From Locusta migratoria (Eukaryota; Arthropoda; Insecta; Orthoptera; Acrididae): a stretch of 64,000 nucleotides of DNA. The translations under genes were made by a program, and so were the position numbers. The notes under the pieces were generated by a model. That model searched no databases, was not told the DNA's origin, and saw only the letters and a program-made list of their open reading frames with translations. Where the stretch lies: contig JAOYRU010000116.1 of NCBI GenBank assembly GCA_026315105.1, positions 62,001 to 126,000 on the forward strand, given 5' to 3'. Positions 8,626 through 20,863 of this stretch are shown here, piece by piece (positions within the stretch are counted from its first letter, which is position 1; every line of letters starts with the position of its first letter).

Positions 8626-8698
8626 GCCCGGATAGCTCAGTCGGTAGAGCATTAGGCTTTTAACCTAAGGGTCCAGGGTTCAAGTCCCTGTCCAGGCG
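8626..8698 (+). tRNA. tRNA-Lys-TTT: tRNA-Lys (TTT), K-A2, unit A5
   Basis: Class K-A2, with the C4-A69 mismatch. Confidence 0.87.
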
Positions 8699-8836
8699 GA
8701 AATTTTGAAACTTCTGCAGCGATTTCGTCGAATATCGGTGACAGCACTACTGTAACGATTAGGGTTAGCGTGTAGGTGGCATGCATTGAGCAAAACGGTA
8801 GCAGTTTGATGTGAGAAAGGAAAGACTCCTGCAGTG

Positions 8837-8918
8837 GCAGTCGTGGCCGAGTGGTTAAGGCGTCTGACTCGAAATCAGATTCCCTCTGGGAGCGTAGGTT
8901 CGAATCCTACCGGCTGCG
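8837..8918 (+). tRNA. tRNA-Ser-CGA: tRNA-Ser (CGA), S-A2, unit A5
   Basis: Class S-A2. Confidence 0.95.
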
Positions 8919-9515
8919 TCCGTTTTGTGTAAATATGAGCAGAAATGTTTCGCAGATATGTAGATATGTAGTAAAATGGGGAAAACGGCTGGAAAGAGGC
9001 AACAAAGCAATTTCGAACAAGACGAAAATTGGCGTTCACTTGCGTTTATTGACATGGTGACGGCCGTTTCTTAGCTTTTGTTATTGTTTCACCTCGCGAA
9101 CTAGTGTACAACAGCGCCATTAGACTAGTGCGGTAGAGCGCCACACTAGGCCACGTGGTGCCTGTCATTTCGTGAAACCGTCGATGATTTGGGAACGTTG
9201 GAAGCCTCTGAAATCGCTAGCAATTGCTGTGGACAAATATCATACAGTTTTTTCTATTTACTTTTACTTAAGAGTGTCACCACATTTCTCCATGTGCGAT
9301 TTCCGTCAGAATGCAGCGTTTGTTACTTTCAAGATCTCGCAGCTACTTGGTAAATACGAACAGGTATTAAGACGATGCAGACAAGCGTCAGCGTGGCGTC
9401 AGCGGGAAGTCTGTGGAAGTCGCCAAGGCAGCCAGGAGACAGCAATTGCGATAGCACACATACGCATTCGAAACATTCAAGCGTATCACGGCGGTATGAA
9501 CGTCCTGTACCCTGA

Positions 9516-9588
9516 GCCCGGATAGCTCAGTCGGTAGAGCATTAGGCTTTTAACCTAAGGGTCCAGGGTTCAAGTCCCTGTTCGGGCG
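9516..9588 (+). tRNA. tRNA-Lys-TTT: tRNA-Lys (TTT), K-A1, unit A6
   Basis: Class K-A1; CCCTGAG spacer allele. Confidence 0.95.
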
Positions 9589-9727
9589 AAGATTTTAATA
9601 ATTTCGTGTCTCCTCATCTAATACCGTAGAGAGAGCTATGTAGAAGCGTGCTGTTGTGCGGTTTTACTTCAACGTATTGTTCCAAAATGTTAGTATTTGA
9701 ACGTTTTGAGGAAAGCGACCAACGGCA

Positions 9728-9809
9728 GCAGTCGTGGCCGAGTGGTTAAGGCGTCTGACTAGAAATCAGATTCCCTCTGGGAGCGTAGGTTCGAGTCCTA
9801 CCGACTGCG
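9728..9809 (+). tRNA. tRNA-Ser-AGA: tRNA-Ser (AGA), S-A1, unit A6
   Basis: Class S-A1. The spacer after it carries the marker GCACGC (G10097), shared with unit A8. Confidence 0.95.
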
Positions 9810-10148
9810 CTTGCTTCATTTTTGTCTAAGGAAATATGGAATAGTTTTAATGGAACACTCAAGCGAGAAACAGGCATTTGTGTAATTCGAAATACTGACG
9901 TAGTGGGGCAAGATGTGTGTACTTGTATGCTCGAAAGTGCAAGTACATTTTCGTTTATGTGTGTTGTCTTTGCAATCTATGGTGGTCTGTTGTTATCATA
10001 GCGTTAGATATGTGTGATCAATAATGTGTGGGAGTTGCTACTTAAGAATTTGGTCCTGAGATGCGGATTAGTTCAATAGGAAGAAACTTGTGGCACGCAT
10101 TGTAAAAGCGACCTCTGAAGGAAGGCGAAGGCGAGTAACGAAGCGTGA

Positions 10149-10221
10149 GCCCGGATAGCTCAGTCGGTAGAGCATTAGGCTTTTAACCTAAGGGTCCAGG
10201 GTTCAAGTCCCTGTCCAGGCG
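10149..10221 (+). tRNA. tRNA-Lys-TTT: tRNA-Lys (TTT), K-A2, unit A6
   Basis: Class K-A2, with the C4-A69 mismatch. Confidence 0.87.
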
Positions 10222-10359
10222 GAAATTTTGAAACTTCTGCAGCGATTTCGTCGAATATCGGTGACAGCACTACTGTAACGATTAGGGTTAGCGTGTAGGT
10301 GGCATGCATTGAGCAAAACGGTAGCAGTTTGATGTGAGAAAGGAAAGACTCCTGCAGTG

Positions 10360-10441
10360 GCAGTCGTGGCCGAGTGGTTAAGGCGTCTGACTCGAAATCA
10401 GATTCCCTCTGGGAGCGTAGGTTCGAATCCTACCGGCTGCG
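10360..10441 (+). tRNA. tRNA-Ser-CGA: tRNA-Ser (CGA), S-A2, unit A6
   Basis: Class S-A2. Confidence 0.95.
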
Positions 10442-11038
10442 TCCGTTTTGTGTAAATATGAGCAGAAATGTTTCGCAGATATGTAGATATGTAGTAAAAT
10501 GGGGAAAACGGCTGGAAAGAGGCAACAAAGCAATTTCGAACAAGACGAAAATTGGCGTTCACTTGCGTTTATTGACATGGTGACGGCCGTTTCTTAGCTT
10601 TTGTTATTGTTTCACCTCGTGAACTAGTGTACAACAGCGCCATTAGACTAGTGCGGTAGAGCGCCACACTAGGCCACGTGGTGCCTGTCATTTCGTGAAA
10701 CCGTCGATGATTTGGGAACGTTGGAAGCCTCTGAAATCGCTAGCAATTGCTGTGGACAAATATCATTCAGTTTTTTCTATTTACTTTTACTTAAGAGTGT
10801 CACCACATTTCTGCATGTGCGATTTCCGTCAGAATGCAGCGTTTGTTACTTTCAAGATCTCGCAGCTACTTGGTAAATACGAACAGGTATTAAGACGATG
10901 CAGACAAGCGTCAGCGTGGCGTCAGCGGGAAGTCTGTGGAAGTCGCCAAGGCAGCCAGGAGACAGCAATTGCGATAGCACACATACGCATTCGAAACATT
11001 CAAGCGTATCACGGCGGTATGAACGTCCTGTACCCTGA

Positions 11039-11111
11039 GCCCGGATAGCTCAGTCGGTAGAGCATTAGGCTTTTAACCTAAGGGTCCAGGGTTCAAGTCC
11101 CTGTTCGGGCG
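11039..11111 (+). tRNA. tRNA-Lys-TTT: tRNA-Lys (TTT), K-A1, unit A7
   Basis: Class K-A1; CCCTGAG spacer allele. Confidence 0.95.
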
Positions 11112-11250
11112 AAGATTTTAATAATTTCGTGTCTCCTCATCTAATACCGTAGAGAGAGCTATGTAGAAGCGTGCTGTTGTGCGGTTTTACTTCAACGTAT
11201 TGTTCCAAAATGTTAGTATTTGAACGTTTTGAGGAAAGCGACCAACGGCA

Positions 11251-11332
11251 GCAGTCGTGGCCGAGTGGTTAAGGCGTCTGACTAGAAATCAGATTCCCTC
11301 TGGGAGCGTAGGTTCGAGTCCTACCGACTGCG
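11251..11332 (+). tRNA. tRNA-Ser-AGA: tRNA-Ser (AGA), S-A1, unit A7
   Basis: Class S-A1, uninterrupted. Confidence 0.95.
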
Positions 11333-11671
11333 CTTGCTTCATTTTTGTCTAAGGAAATATGGAATAGTTTTAATGGAACACTCAAGCGAGAAACAGGCAT
11401 TTGTGTAATTCGAAATACTGACGTAGTGGGGCAAGATGTGTGTACTTGTATGCTCGAAAGTGCAAGTACATTTTCGTTTATGTGTGTTGTCTTTGCAATC
11501 TATGGTGGTCTGTTGTTATCATAGCGTTAGATATGTGTGATCAATAATGTGTGGGAGTTGCTACTTAAGAATTTGGTCCTGAGATGCGGATTAGTTCAAT
11601 AGGAAGAAACTTGTGGCACACATTGTAAAAGCGACCTCTGAAGGAAGGCGAAGGCGAGTAACGAAGCGTGA

Positions 11672-11744
11672 GCCCGGATAGCTCAGTCGGTAGAGCATTA
11701 GGCTTTTAACCTAAGGGTCCAGGGTTCAAGTCCCTGTCCAGGCG
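11672..11744 (+). tRNA. tRNA-Lys-TTT: tRNA-Lys (TTT), K-A2, unit A7
   Basis: Class K-A2, with the C4-A69 mismatch. Confidence 0.87.
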
Positions 11745-11882
11745 GAAATTTTGAAACTTCTGCAGCGATTTCGTCGAATATCGGTGACAGCACTACTGTA
11801 ACGATTAGGGTTAGCGTGTAGGTGGCATGCATTGAGCAAAACGGTAGCAGTTTGATGTGAGAAAGGAAAGACTCCTGCAGTG

Positions 11883-11964
11883 GCAGTCGTGGCCGAGTGG
11901 TTAAGGCGTCTGACTCGAAATCAGATTCCCTCTGGGAGCGTAGGTTCGAATCCTACCGGCTGCG
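11883..11964 (+). tRNA. tRNA-Ser-CGA: tRNA-Ser (CGA), S-A2, unit A7
   Basis: Class S-A2. Confidence 0.95.
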
Positions 11965-12561
11965 TCCGTTTTGTGTAAATATGAGCAGAAATGTTTCGCA
12001 GATATGTAGATATGTAGTAAAATGGGGAAAACGGCTGGAAAGAGGCAACAAAGCAATTTCGAACAAGACGAAAATTGGCGTTCACTTGCGTTTATTGACA
12101 TGGTGACGGCCGTTTCTTAGCTTTTGTTATTGTTTCACCTCGCGAACTAGTGTACAACAGCGCCATTAGACTAGTGCGGTAGAGCGCCACACTAGGCCAC
12201 GTGGTGCCTGTCATTTCGTGAAACCGTCGATGATTTGGGAACGTTGGAAGCCTCTGAAATCGCTAGCAATTGCTGTGGACAAATATCATACAGTTTTTTC
12301 TATTTACTTTTACTTAAGAGTGTCACCACATTTCTCCATGTGCGATTTCCGTCAGAATGCAGCGTTTGTTACTTTCAAGATCTCGCAGCTACTTGGTAAA
12401 TACGAACAGGTATTAAGACGATGCAGACAAGCGTCAGCGTGGCGTCAGCGGGAAGTCTGTGGAAGTCGCCAAGGCAGCCAGGAGACAGCAATTGCGATAG
12501 CACACATACGCATTCGAAACATTCAAGCGTATCACGGCGGTATGAACGTCCTGTACCCTGA

Positions 12562-12634
12562 GCCCGGATAGCTCAGTCGGTAGAGCATTAGGCTTTTAAC
12601 CTAAGGGTCCAGGGTTCAAGTCCCTGTTCGGGCG
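12562..12634 (+). tRNA. tRNA-Lys-TTT: tRNA-Lys (TTT), K-A1, unit A8
   Basis: Class K-A1; CCCTGAG spacer allele. Confidence 0.95.
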
Positions 12635-12773
12635 AAGATTTTAATAATTTCGTGTCTCCTCATCTAATACCGTAGAGAGAGCTATGTAGAAGCGTGCTGT
12701 TGTGCGGTTTTACTTCAACGTATTGTTCCAAAATGTTAGTATTTGAACGTTTTGAGGAAAGCGACCAACGGCA

Positions 12774-12855
12774 GCAGTCGTGGCCGAGTGGTTAAGGCGT
12801 CTGACTAGAAATCAGATTCCCTCTGGGAGCGTAGGTTCGAGTCCTACCGACTGCG
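12774..12855 (+). tRNA. tRNA-Ser-AGA: tRNA-Ser (AGA), S-A1, unit A8
   Basis: Class S-A1; spacer marker GCACGC follows (G13143). Confidence 0.95.
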
Positions 12856-13194
12856 CTTGCTTCATTTTTGTCTAAGGAAATATGGAATAGTTTTAATGGA
12901 ACACTCAAGCGAGAAACAGGCATTTGTGTAATTCGAAATACTGACGTAGTGGGGCAAGATGTGTGTACTTGTATGCTCGAAAGTGCAAGTACATTTTCGT
13001 TTATGTGTGTTGTCTTTGCAATCTATGGTGGTCTGTTGTTATCATAGCGTTAGATATGTGTGATCAATAATGTGTGGGAGTTGCTACTTAAGAATTTGGT
13101 CCTGAGATGCGGATTAGTTCAATAGGAAGAAACTTGTGGCACGCATTGTAAAAGCGACCTCTGAAGGAAGGCGAAGGCGAGTAACGAAGCGTGA

Positions 13195-13267
13195 GCCCGG
13201 ATAGCTCAGTCGGTAGAGCATTAGGCTTTTAACCTAAGGGTCCAGGGTTCAAGTCCCTGTCCAGGCG
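13195..13267 (+). tRNA. tRNA-Lys-TTT: tRNA-Lys (TTT), K-A2, unit A8
   Basis: Class K-A2, with the C4-A69 mismatch. Confidence 0.87.
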
Positions 13268-13405
13268 GAAATTTTGAAACTTCTGCAGCGATTTCGTCGA
13301 ATATCGGTGACAGCACTACTGTAACGATTAGGGTTAGCGTGTAGGTGGCATGCATTGAGCAAAACGGTAGCAGTTTGATGTGAGAAAGGAAAGACTCCTG
13401 CAGTG

Positions 13406-13487
13406 GCAGTCGTGGCCGAGTGGTTAAGGCGTCTGACTCGAAATCAGATTCCCTCTGGGAGCGTAGGTTCGAATCCTACCGGCTGCG
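13406..13487 (+). tRNA. tRNA-Ser-CGA: tRNA-Ser (CGA), S-A2, unit A8
   Basis: Class S-A2. Confidence 0.95.
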
Positions 13488-14084
13488 TCCGTTTTGTGTA
13501 AATATGAGCAGAAATGTTTCGCAGATATGTAGATATGTAGTAAAATGGGGAAAACGGCTGGAAAGAGGCAACAAAGCAATTTCGAACAAGACGAAAATTG
13601 GCGTTCACTTGCGTTTATTGACATGGTGACGGCCGTTTCTTAGCTTTTGTTATTGTTTCACCTCGCGAACTAGTGTACAACAGCGCCATTAGACTAGTGC
13701 GGTAGAGCGCCACACTAGGCCACGTGGTGCCTGTCATTTCGTGAAACCGTCGATGATTTGGGAACGTTGGAAGCCTCTGAAATCGCTAGCAATTGCTGTG
13801 GACAAATATCATACAGTTTTTTCTATTTACTTTTACTTAAGAGTGTCACCACATTTCTCCATGTGCGATTTCCGTCAGAATGCAGCGTTTGTTACTTTCA
13901 AGATCTCGCAGCTACTTGGTAAATACGAACAGGTATTAAGACGATGCAGACAAGCGTCAGCGTGGCGTCAGCGGGAAGTCTGTGGAAGTCGCCAAGGCAG
14001 CCAGGAGACAGCAATTGCGATAGCACACATACGCATTCGAAACATTCAAGCGTATCACGGCGGTATGAACGTCCTGTACCATGA

Positions 14085-14157
14085 GCCCGGATAGCTCAGT
14101 CGGTAGAGCATTAGGCTTTTAACCTAAGGGTCCAGGGTTCAAGTCCCTGTTCGGGCG
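14085..14157 (+). tRNA. tRNA-Lys-TTT: tRNA-Lys (TTT), K-A1, unit A9
   Basis: Class K-A1; CCATGAG spacer allele, as in A1. Confidence 0.95.
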
Positions 14158-14296
14158 AAGATTTTAATAATTTCGTGTCTCCTCATCTAATACCGTAGAG
14201 AGAGCTATGTAGAAGCGTGCTGTTGTGCGGTTTTACTTCAACGTATTGTTCCAAAATGTTAGTATTTGAACGTTTTGAGGAAAGCGACCAACGGCA

Positions 14297-14378
14297 GCAG
14301 TCGTGGCCGAGTGGTTAAGGCGTCTGACTAGAAATCAGATTCCCTCTGGGAGCGTAGGTTCGAGTCCTACCGACTGCG
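14297..14378 (+). tRNA. tRNA-Ser-AGA: tRNA-Ser (AGA), S-A1, unit A9
   Basis: Class S-A1, uninterrupted. Confidence 0.95.
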
Positions 14379-14717
14379 CTTGCTTCATTTTTGTCTAAGG
14401 AAATATGGAATAGTTTTAATGGAACACTCAAGCGAGAAACAGGCATTTGTGTAATTCGAAATACTGACGTAGTGGGGCAAGATGTGTGTACTTGTATGCT
14501 CGAAAGTGCAAGTACATTTTCGTTTATGTGTGTTGTCTTTGCAATCTATGGTGGTCTGTTGTTATCATAGCGTTAGATATGTGTGATCAATAATGTGTGG
14601 GAGTTGCTACTTAAGAATTTGGTCCTGAGATGCGGATTAGTTCAATAGGAAGAAACTTGTGGCACACATTGTAAAAGCGACCTCTGAAGGAAGGCGAAGG
14701 CGAGTAACGAAGCGTGA

Positions 14718-14790
14718 GCCCGGATAGCTCAGTCGGTAGAGCATTAGGCTTTTAACCTAAGGGTCCAGGGTTCAAGTCCCTGTCCAGGCG
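14718..14790 (+). tRNA. tRNA-Lys-TTT: tRNA-Lys (TTT), K-A2, unit A9
   Basis: Class K-A2, with the C4-A69 mismatch. Confidence 0.87.
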
Positions 14791-14928
14791 GAAATTTTGA
14801 AACTTCTGCAGCGATTTCGTCGAATATCGGTGACAGCACTACTGTAACGATTAGGGTTAGCGTGTAGGTGGCATGCATTGAGCAAAACGGTAGCAGTTTG
14901 ATGTGAGAAAGGAAAGACTCCTGCAGTG

Positions 14929-15010
14929 GCAGTCGTGGCCGAGTGGTTAAGGCGTCTGACTCGAAATCAGATTCCCTCTGGGAGCGTAGGTTCGAATCCT
15001 ACCGGCTGCG
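14929..15010 (+). tRNA. tRNA-Ser-CGA: tRNA-Ser (CGA), S-A2, unit A9
   Basis: Class S-A2. The downstream spacer shares the AAAATGG and CTCGTGAAC alleles with unit A1. Confidence 0.95.
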
Positions 15011-15607
15011 TCCGTTTTGTGTAAATATGAGCAGAAATGTTTCGCAGATATGTAGATATGTAGTAAAATGGGGAAAATGGCTGGAAAGAGGCAACAAAGC
15101 AATTTCGAACAAGACGAAAATTGGCGTTCACTTGCGTTTATTGACATGGTGACGGCCGTTTCTTAGCTTTTGTTATTGTTTCACCTCGTGAACTAGTGTA
15201 CAACAGCGCCATTAGACTAGTGCGGTAGAGCGCCACACTAGGCCACGTGGTGCCTGTCATTTCGTGAAACCGTCGATGATTTGGGAACGTTGGAAGCCTC
15301 TGAAATCGCTAGCAATTGCTGTGGACAAATATCATACAGTTTTTTCTATTTACTTTTACTTAAGAGTGTCACCACATTTCTCCATGTGCGATTTCCGTCA
15401 GAATGCAGCGTTTGTTACTTTCAAGATCTCGCAGCTACTTGGTAAATACGAACAGGTATTAAGACGATGCAGACAAGCGTCAGCGTGGCGTCAGCGGGAA
15501 GTCTGTGGAAGTCGCCAAGGCAGCCAGGAGACAGCAATTGCGATAGCACACATACGCATTCGAAACATTCAAGCGTATCACGGCGGTATGAACGTCCTGT
15601 ACCATGA

Positions 15608-15680
15608 GCCCGGATAGCTCAGTCGGTAGAGCATTAGGCTTTTAACCTAAGGGTCCAGGGTTCAAGTCCCTGTTCGGGCG
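15608..15680 (+). tRNA. tRNA-Lys-TTT: tRNA-Lys (TTT), K-A1, unit A10
   Basis: Class K-A1; CCATGAG spacer allele. Confidence 0.95.
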
Positions 15681-15819
15681 AAGATTTTAATAATTTCGTG
15701 TCTCCTCATCTAATACCGTAGAGAGAGCTATGTAGAAGCGTGCTGTTGTGCGGTTTTACTTCAACGTATTGTTCCAAAATGTTAGTATTTGAACGTTTTG
15801 AGGAAAGCGACCAACGGCA

Positions 15820-15901
15820 GCAGTCGTGGCCGAGTGGTTAAGGCGTCTGACTAGAAATCAGATTCCCTCTGGGAGCGTAGGTTCGAGTCCTACCGACTGC
15901 G
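15820..15901 (+). tRNA. tRNA-Ser-AGA: tRNA-Ser (AGA), S-A1, unit A10
   Basis: Class S-A1, uninterrupted. Confidence 0.95.
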
Positions 15902-16240
15902 CTTGCTTCATTTTTGTCTAAGGAAATATGGAATAGTTTTAATGGAACACTCAAGCGAGAAACAGGCATTTGTGTAATTCGAAATACTGACGTAGTGGGG
16001 CAAGATGTGTGTACTTGTATGCTCGAAAGTGCAAGTACATTTTCGTTTATGTGTGTTGTCTTTGCAATCTATGGTGGTCTGTTGTTATCATAGCGTTAGA
16101 TATGTGTGATCAATAATGTGTGGGAGTTGCTACTTAAGAATTTGGTCCTGAGATGCGGATTAGTTCAATAGGAAGAAACTTGTGGCACACATTGTAAAAG
16201 CGACCTCTGAAGGAAGGCGAAGGCGAGTAACGAAGCGTGA

Positions 16241-16313
16241 GCCCGGATAGCTCAGTCGGTAGAGCATTAGGCTTTTAACCTAAGGGTCCAGGGTTCAAGT
16301 CCCTGTCCAGGCG
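16241..16313 (+). tRNA. tRNA-Lys-TTT: tRNA-Lys (TTT), K-A2, unit A10
   Basis: Class K-A2, with the C4-A69 mismatch. Confidence 0.87.
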
Positions 16314-16451
16314 GAAATTTTGAAACTTCTGCAGCGATTTCGTCGAATATCGGTGACAGCACTACTGTAACGATTAGGGTTAGCGTGTAGGTGGCATGCA
16401 TTGAGCAAAACGGTAGCAGTTTGATGTGAGAAAGGAAAGACTCCTGCAGTG

Positions 16452-16533
16452 GCAGTCGTGGCCGAGTGGTTAAGGCGTCTGACTCGAAATCAGATTCCCT
16501 CTGGGAGCGTAGGTTCGAATCCTACCGGCTGCG
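16452..16533 (+). tRNA. tRNA-Ser-CGA: tRNA-Ser (CGA), S-A2, unit A10
   Basis: Class S-A2. Confidence 0.95.
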
Positions 16534-17130
16534 TCCGTTTTGTGTAAATATGAGCAGAAATGTTTCGCAGATATGTAGATATGTAGTAAAATGGGGAAAA
16601 CGGCTGGAAAGAGGCAACAAAGCAATTTCGAACAAGACGAAAATTGGCGTTCACTTGCGTTTATTGACATGGTGACGGCCGTTTCTTAGCTTTTGTTATT
16701 GTTTCACCTCGCGAACTAGTGTACAACAGCGCCATTAGACTAGTGCGGTAGAGCGCCACACTAGGCCACGTGGTGCCTGTCATTTCGTGAAACCGTCGAT
16801 GATTTGGGAACGTTGGAAGCCTCTGAAATCGCTAGCAATTGCTGTGGACAAATATCATACAGTTTTTTCTATTTACTTTTACTTAAGAGTGTCACCACAT
16901 TTCTCCATGTGCGATTTCCGTCAGAATGCAGCGTTTGTTACTTTCAAGATCTCGCAGCTACTTGGTAAATACGAACAGGTATTAAGACGATGCAGACAAG
17001 CGTCAGCGTGGCGTCAGCGGGAAGTCTGTGGAAGTCGCCAAGGCAGCCAGGAGACAGCAATTGCGATAGCACACATACGCATTCGAAACATTCAAGCGTA
17101 TCACGGCGGTATGAACGTCCTGTACCCTGA

Positions 17131-17203
17131 GCCCGGATAGCTCAGTCGGTAGAGCATTAGGCTTTTAACCTAAGGGTCCAGGGTTCAAGTCCCTGTTCGG
17201 GCG
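17131..17203 (+). tRNA. tRNA-Lys-TTT: tRNA-Lys (TTT), K-A1, unit A11
   Basis: Class K-A1; CCCTGAG spacer allele. Confidence 0.95.
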
Positions 17204-17342
17204 AAGATTTTAATAATTTCGTGTCTCCTCATCTAATACCGTAGAGAGAGCTATGTAGAAGCGTGCTGTTGTGCGGTTTTACTTCAACGTATTGTTCCAA
17301 AATGTTAGTATTTGAACGTTTTGAGGAAAGCGACCAACGGCA

Positions 17343-18210
17343 GCAGTCGTGGCCGAGTGGTGATATAAAGTAAAGAAAAATTCGTGCAGATTAAATGGTG
17401 ATGTAATTTCATTTACTCACTGAAAAAAGGGGGAGAAAAAAAAGGGTATTGCCCTAGGAAATTTGCTTTTGTTCTGTATGCATACGTTTTAGTGTACACA
17501 GAAGTTATGATTTAAAAATGAAACGCCCTAGAAGAGGGATTCATTTTTAGTTATTTTTCTTTCATAATCTAGTACAATTTCACAAACAGGAGCTTTTTCC
17601 CAAATTGTTAAGGAAGAACTGTTGATAAACAAGACAGTAATTTCAAAAATATACATATAAAACAAAAGACATTCACAAAAAGGTACTTTTCTGAACCGAG
17701 GGTTTCACTGTTATGAGAAGACGCAATAGGGCTGATGATGAATGCTGATGAACGAAACTAAACAGGACAATCCAAAGATTGCGGAACAACCTGCATTTGG
17801 CAGCAATTTACGAGAAGACAAACTTTGAAGCCTTAGAGTGCAGTAGTGCCTCGACACAATTCACCAATTTTCACAGTATCCAACAGGTTGCTAACGAAAT
17901 CAGGAAAAGGAACCAATAATCATGAACACAAATTTATTTTATTTTACATTGATTTACATTCTGTAATATAGCTATGAAGCTCTAGAGAACAAAAATTTTA
18001 CAACAGGCTGAAGTAAGCCTGCGCCGATGAAGGCGAAATATGGCGAGTGCAAGGACGGGCTAGAAGGGGAGGATGGAGGCCCGACATATAAATAAAAAAA
18101 CTGAAAAAAATAAAAAAAAAAAAAAATAAAAAAAAAAAAAAAGTGGTTAAGGCGTCTGACTAGAAATCAGATTCCCTCTGGGAGCGTAGGTTCGAGTCCT
18201 ACCGACTGCG
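17343..18210 (+). pseudogene. tRNA-Ser (AGA) interrupted by retroelement, unit A11
   Basis: 5' part 17343-17361, 3' part 18143-18210. First of seven consecutive interrupted units. Confidence 0.95.
17362..18142 (+). mobile_element. Retroelement insertion (copy 3)
   Basis: 781 bp; shorter A tract than copy 1. Confidence 0.88.
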
Positions 18211-18549
18211 CTTGCTTCATTTTTGTCTAAGGAAATATGGAATAGTTTTAATGGAACACTCAAGCGAGAAACAGGCATTTGTGTAATTCGAAATACTGAC
18301 GTAGTGGGGCAAGATGTGTGTACTTGTATGCTCGAAAGTGCAAGTACATTTTCGTTTATGTGTGTTGTCTTTGCAATCTATGGTGGTCTGTTGTTATCAT
18401 AGCGTTAGATATGTGTGATCAATAATGTGTGGGAGTTGCTACTTAAGAATTTGGTCCTGAGATGCGGATTAGTTCAATAGGAAGAAACTTGTGGCACACA
18501 TTGTAAAAGCGACCTCTGAAGGAAGGCGAAGGCGAGTAACGAAGCGTGA

Positions 18550-18622
18550 GCCCGGATAGCTCAGTCGGTAGAGCATTAGGCTTTTAACCTAAGGGTCCAG
18601 GGTTCAAGTCCCTGTCCAGGCG
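18550..18622 (+). tRNA. tRNA-Lys-TTT: tRNA-Lys (TTT), K-A2, unit A11
   Basis: Class K-A2, with the C4-A69 mismatch. Confidence 0.87.
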
Positions 18623-18760
18623 GAAATTTTGAAACTTCTGCAGCGATTTCGTCGAATATCGGTGACAGCACTACTGTAACGATTAGGGTTAGCGTGTAGG
18701 TGGCATGCATTGAGCAAAACGGTAGCAGTTTGATGTGAGAAAGGAAAGACTCCTGCAGTG

Positions 18761-18842
18761 GCAGTCGTGGCCGAGTGGTTAAGGCGTCTGACTCGAAATC
18801 AGATTCCCTCTGGGAGCGTAGGTTCGAATCCTACCGGCTGCG
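18761..18842 (+). tRNA. tRNA-Ser-CGA: tRNA-Ser (CGA), S-A2, unit A11
   Basis: Class S-A2. Confidence 0.95.
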
Positions 18843-19439
18843 TCCGTTTTGTGTAAATATGAGCAGAAATGTTTCGCAGATATGTAGATATGTAGTAAAA
18901 TGGGGAAAACGGCTGGAAAGAGGCAACAAAGCAATTTCGAACAAGACGAAAATTGGCGTTCACTTGCGTTTATTGACATGGTGACGGCCGTTTCTTAGCT
19001 TTTGTTATTGTTTCACCTCGCGAACTAGTGTACAACAGCGCCATTAGACTAGTGCGGTAGAGCGCCACACTAGGCCACGTGGTGCCTGTCATTTCGTGAA
19101 ACCGTCGATGATTTGGGAACGTTGGAAGCCTCTGAAATCGCTAGCAATTGCTGTGGACAAATATCATACAGTTTTTTCTATTTACTTTTACTTAAGAGTG
19201 TCACCACATTTCTCCATGTGCGATTTCCGTCAGAATGCAGCGTTTGTTACTTTCAAGATCTCGCAGCTACTTGGTAAATACGAACAGGTATTAAGACGAT
19301 GCAGACAAGCGTCAGCGTGGCGTCAGCGGGAAGTCTGTGGAAGTCGCCAAGGCAGCCAGGAGACAGCAATTGCGATAGCACACATACGCATTCGAAACAT
19401 TCAAGCGTATCACGGCGGTATGAACGTCCTGTACCCTGA

Positions 19440-19512
19440 GCCCGGATAGCTCAGTCGGTAGAGCATTAGGCTTTTAACCTAAGGGTCCAGGGTTCAAGTC
19501 CCTGTTCGGGCG
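19440..19512 (+). tRNA. tRNA-Lys-TTT: tRNA-Lys (TTT), K-A1, unit A12
   Basis: Class K-A1; CCCTGAG spacer allele. Confidence 0.95.
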
Positions 19513-19651
19513 AAGATTTTAATAATTTCGTGTCTCCTCATCTAATACCGTAGAGAGAGCTATGTAGAAGCGTGCTGTTGTGCGGTTTTACTTCAACGTA
19601 TTGTTCCAAAATGTTAGTATTTGAACGTTTTGAGGAAAGCGACCAACGGCA

Positions 19652-20524
19652 GCAGTCGTGGCCGAGTGGTGATATAAAGTAAAGAAAAATTCGTGCAGAT
19701 TAAATGGTGATGTAATTTCATTTACTCACTGAAAAAAGGGGGAGAAAAAAAAGGGTATTGCCCTAGGAAATTTGCTTTTGTTCTGTATGCATACGTTTTA
19801 GTGTACACAGAAGTTATGATTTAAAAATGAAACGCCCTAGAAGAGGGATTCATTTTTAGTTATTTTTCTTTCATAATCTAGTACAATTTCACAAACAGGA
19901 GCTTTTTCCCAAATTGTTAAGGAAGAACTGTTGATAAACAAGACAGTAATTTCAAAAATATACATATAAAACAAAAGACATTCACAAAAAGGTACTTTTC
20001 TGAACCGAGGGTTTCACTGTTATGAGAAGACGCAATAGGGCTGATGATGAATGCTGATGAACGAAACTAAACAGGACAATCCAAAGATTGCGGAACAACC
20101 TGCATTTGGCAGCAATTTACGAGAAGACAAACTTTGAAGCCTTAGAGTGCAGTAGTGCCTCGACACAATTCACCAATTTTCACAGTATCCAACAGGTTGC
20201 TAACGAAATCAGGAAAAGGAACCAATAATCATGAACACAAATTTATTTTATTTTACATTGATTTACATTCTGTAATATAGCTATGAAGCTCTAGAGAACA
20301 AAAATTTTACAACAGGCTGAAGTAAGCCTGCGCCGATGAAGGCGAAATATGGCGAGTGCAAGGACGGGCTAGAAGGGGAGGATGGAGGCCCGACATATAA
20401 ATAAAAAAACTGAAAAAAATAAAAAAAAAAAAAAATAAAAAAAAAAAAAAAAAAAAGTGGTTAAGGCGTCTGACTAGAAATCAGATTCCCTCTGGGAGCG
20501 TAGGTTCGAGTCCTACCGACTGCG
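19652..20524 (+). pseudogene. tRNA-Ser (AGA) interrupted by retroelement, unit A12
   Basis: 5' part 19652-19670, 3' part 20457-20524. Confidence 0.95.
19671..20456 (+). mobile_element. Retroelement insertion (copy 4)
   Basis: 786 bp, same ends as copy 1. Confidence 0.88.
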
Positions 20525-20863
20525 CTTGCTTCATTTTTGTCTAAGGAAATATGGAATAGTTTTAATGGAACACTCAAGCGAGAAACAGGCATTTGTGTAA
20601 TTCGAAATACTGACGTAGTGGGGCAAGATGTGTGTACTTGTATGCTCGAAAGTGCAAGTACATTTTCGTTTATGTGTGTTGTCTTTGCAATCTATGGTGG
20701 TCTGTTGTTATCATAGCGTTAGATATGTGTGATCAATAATGTGTGGGAGTTGCTACTTAAGAATTTGGTCCTGAGATGCGGATTAGTTCAATAGGAAGAA
20801 ACTTGTGGCACACATTGTAAAAGCGACCTCTGAAGGAAGGCGAAGGCGAGTAACGAAGCGTGA

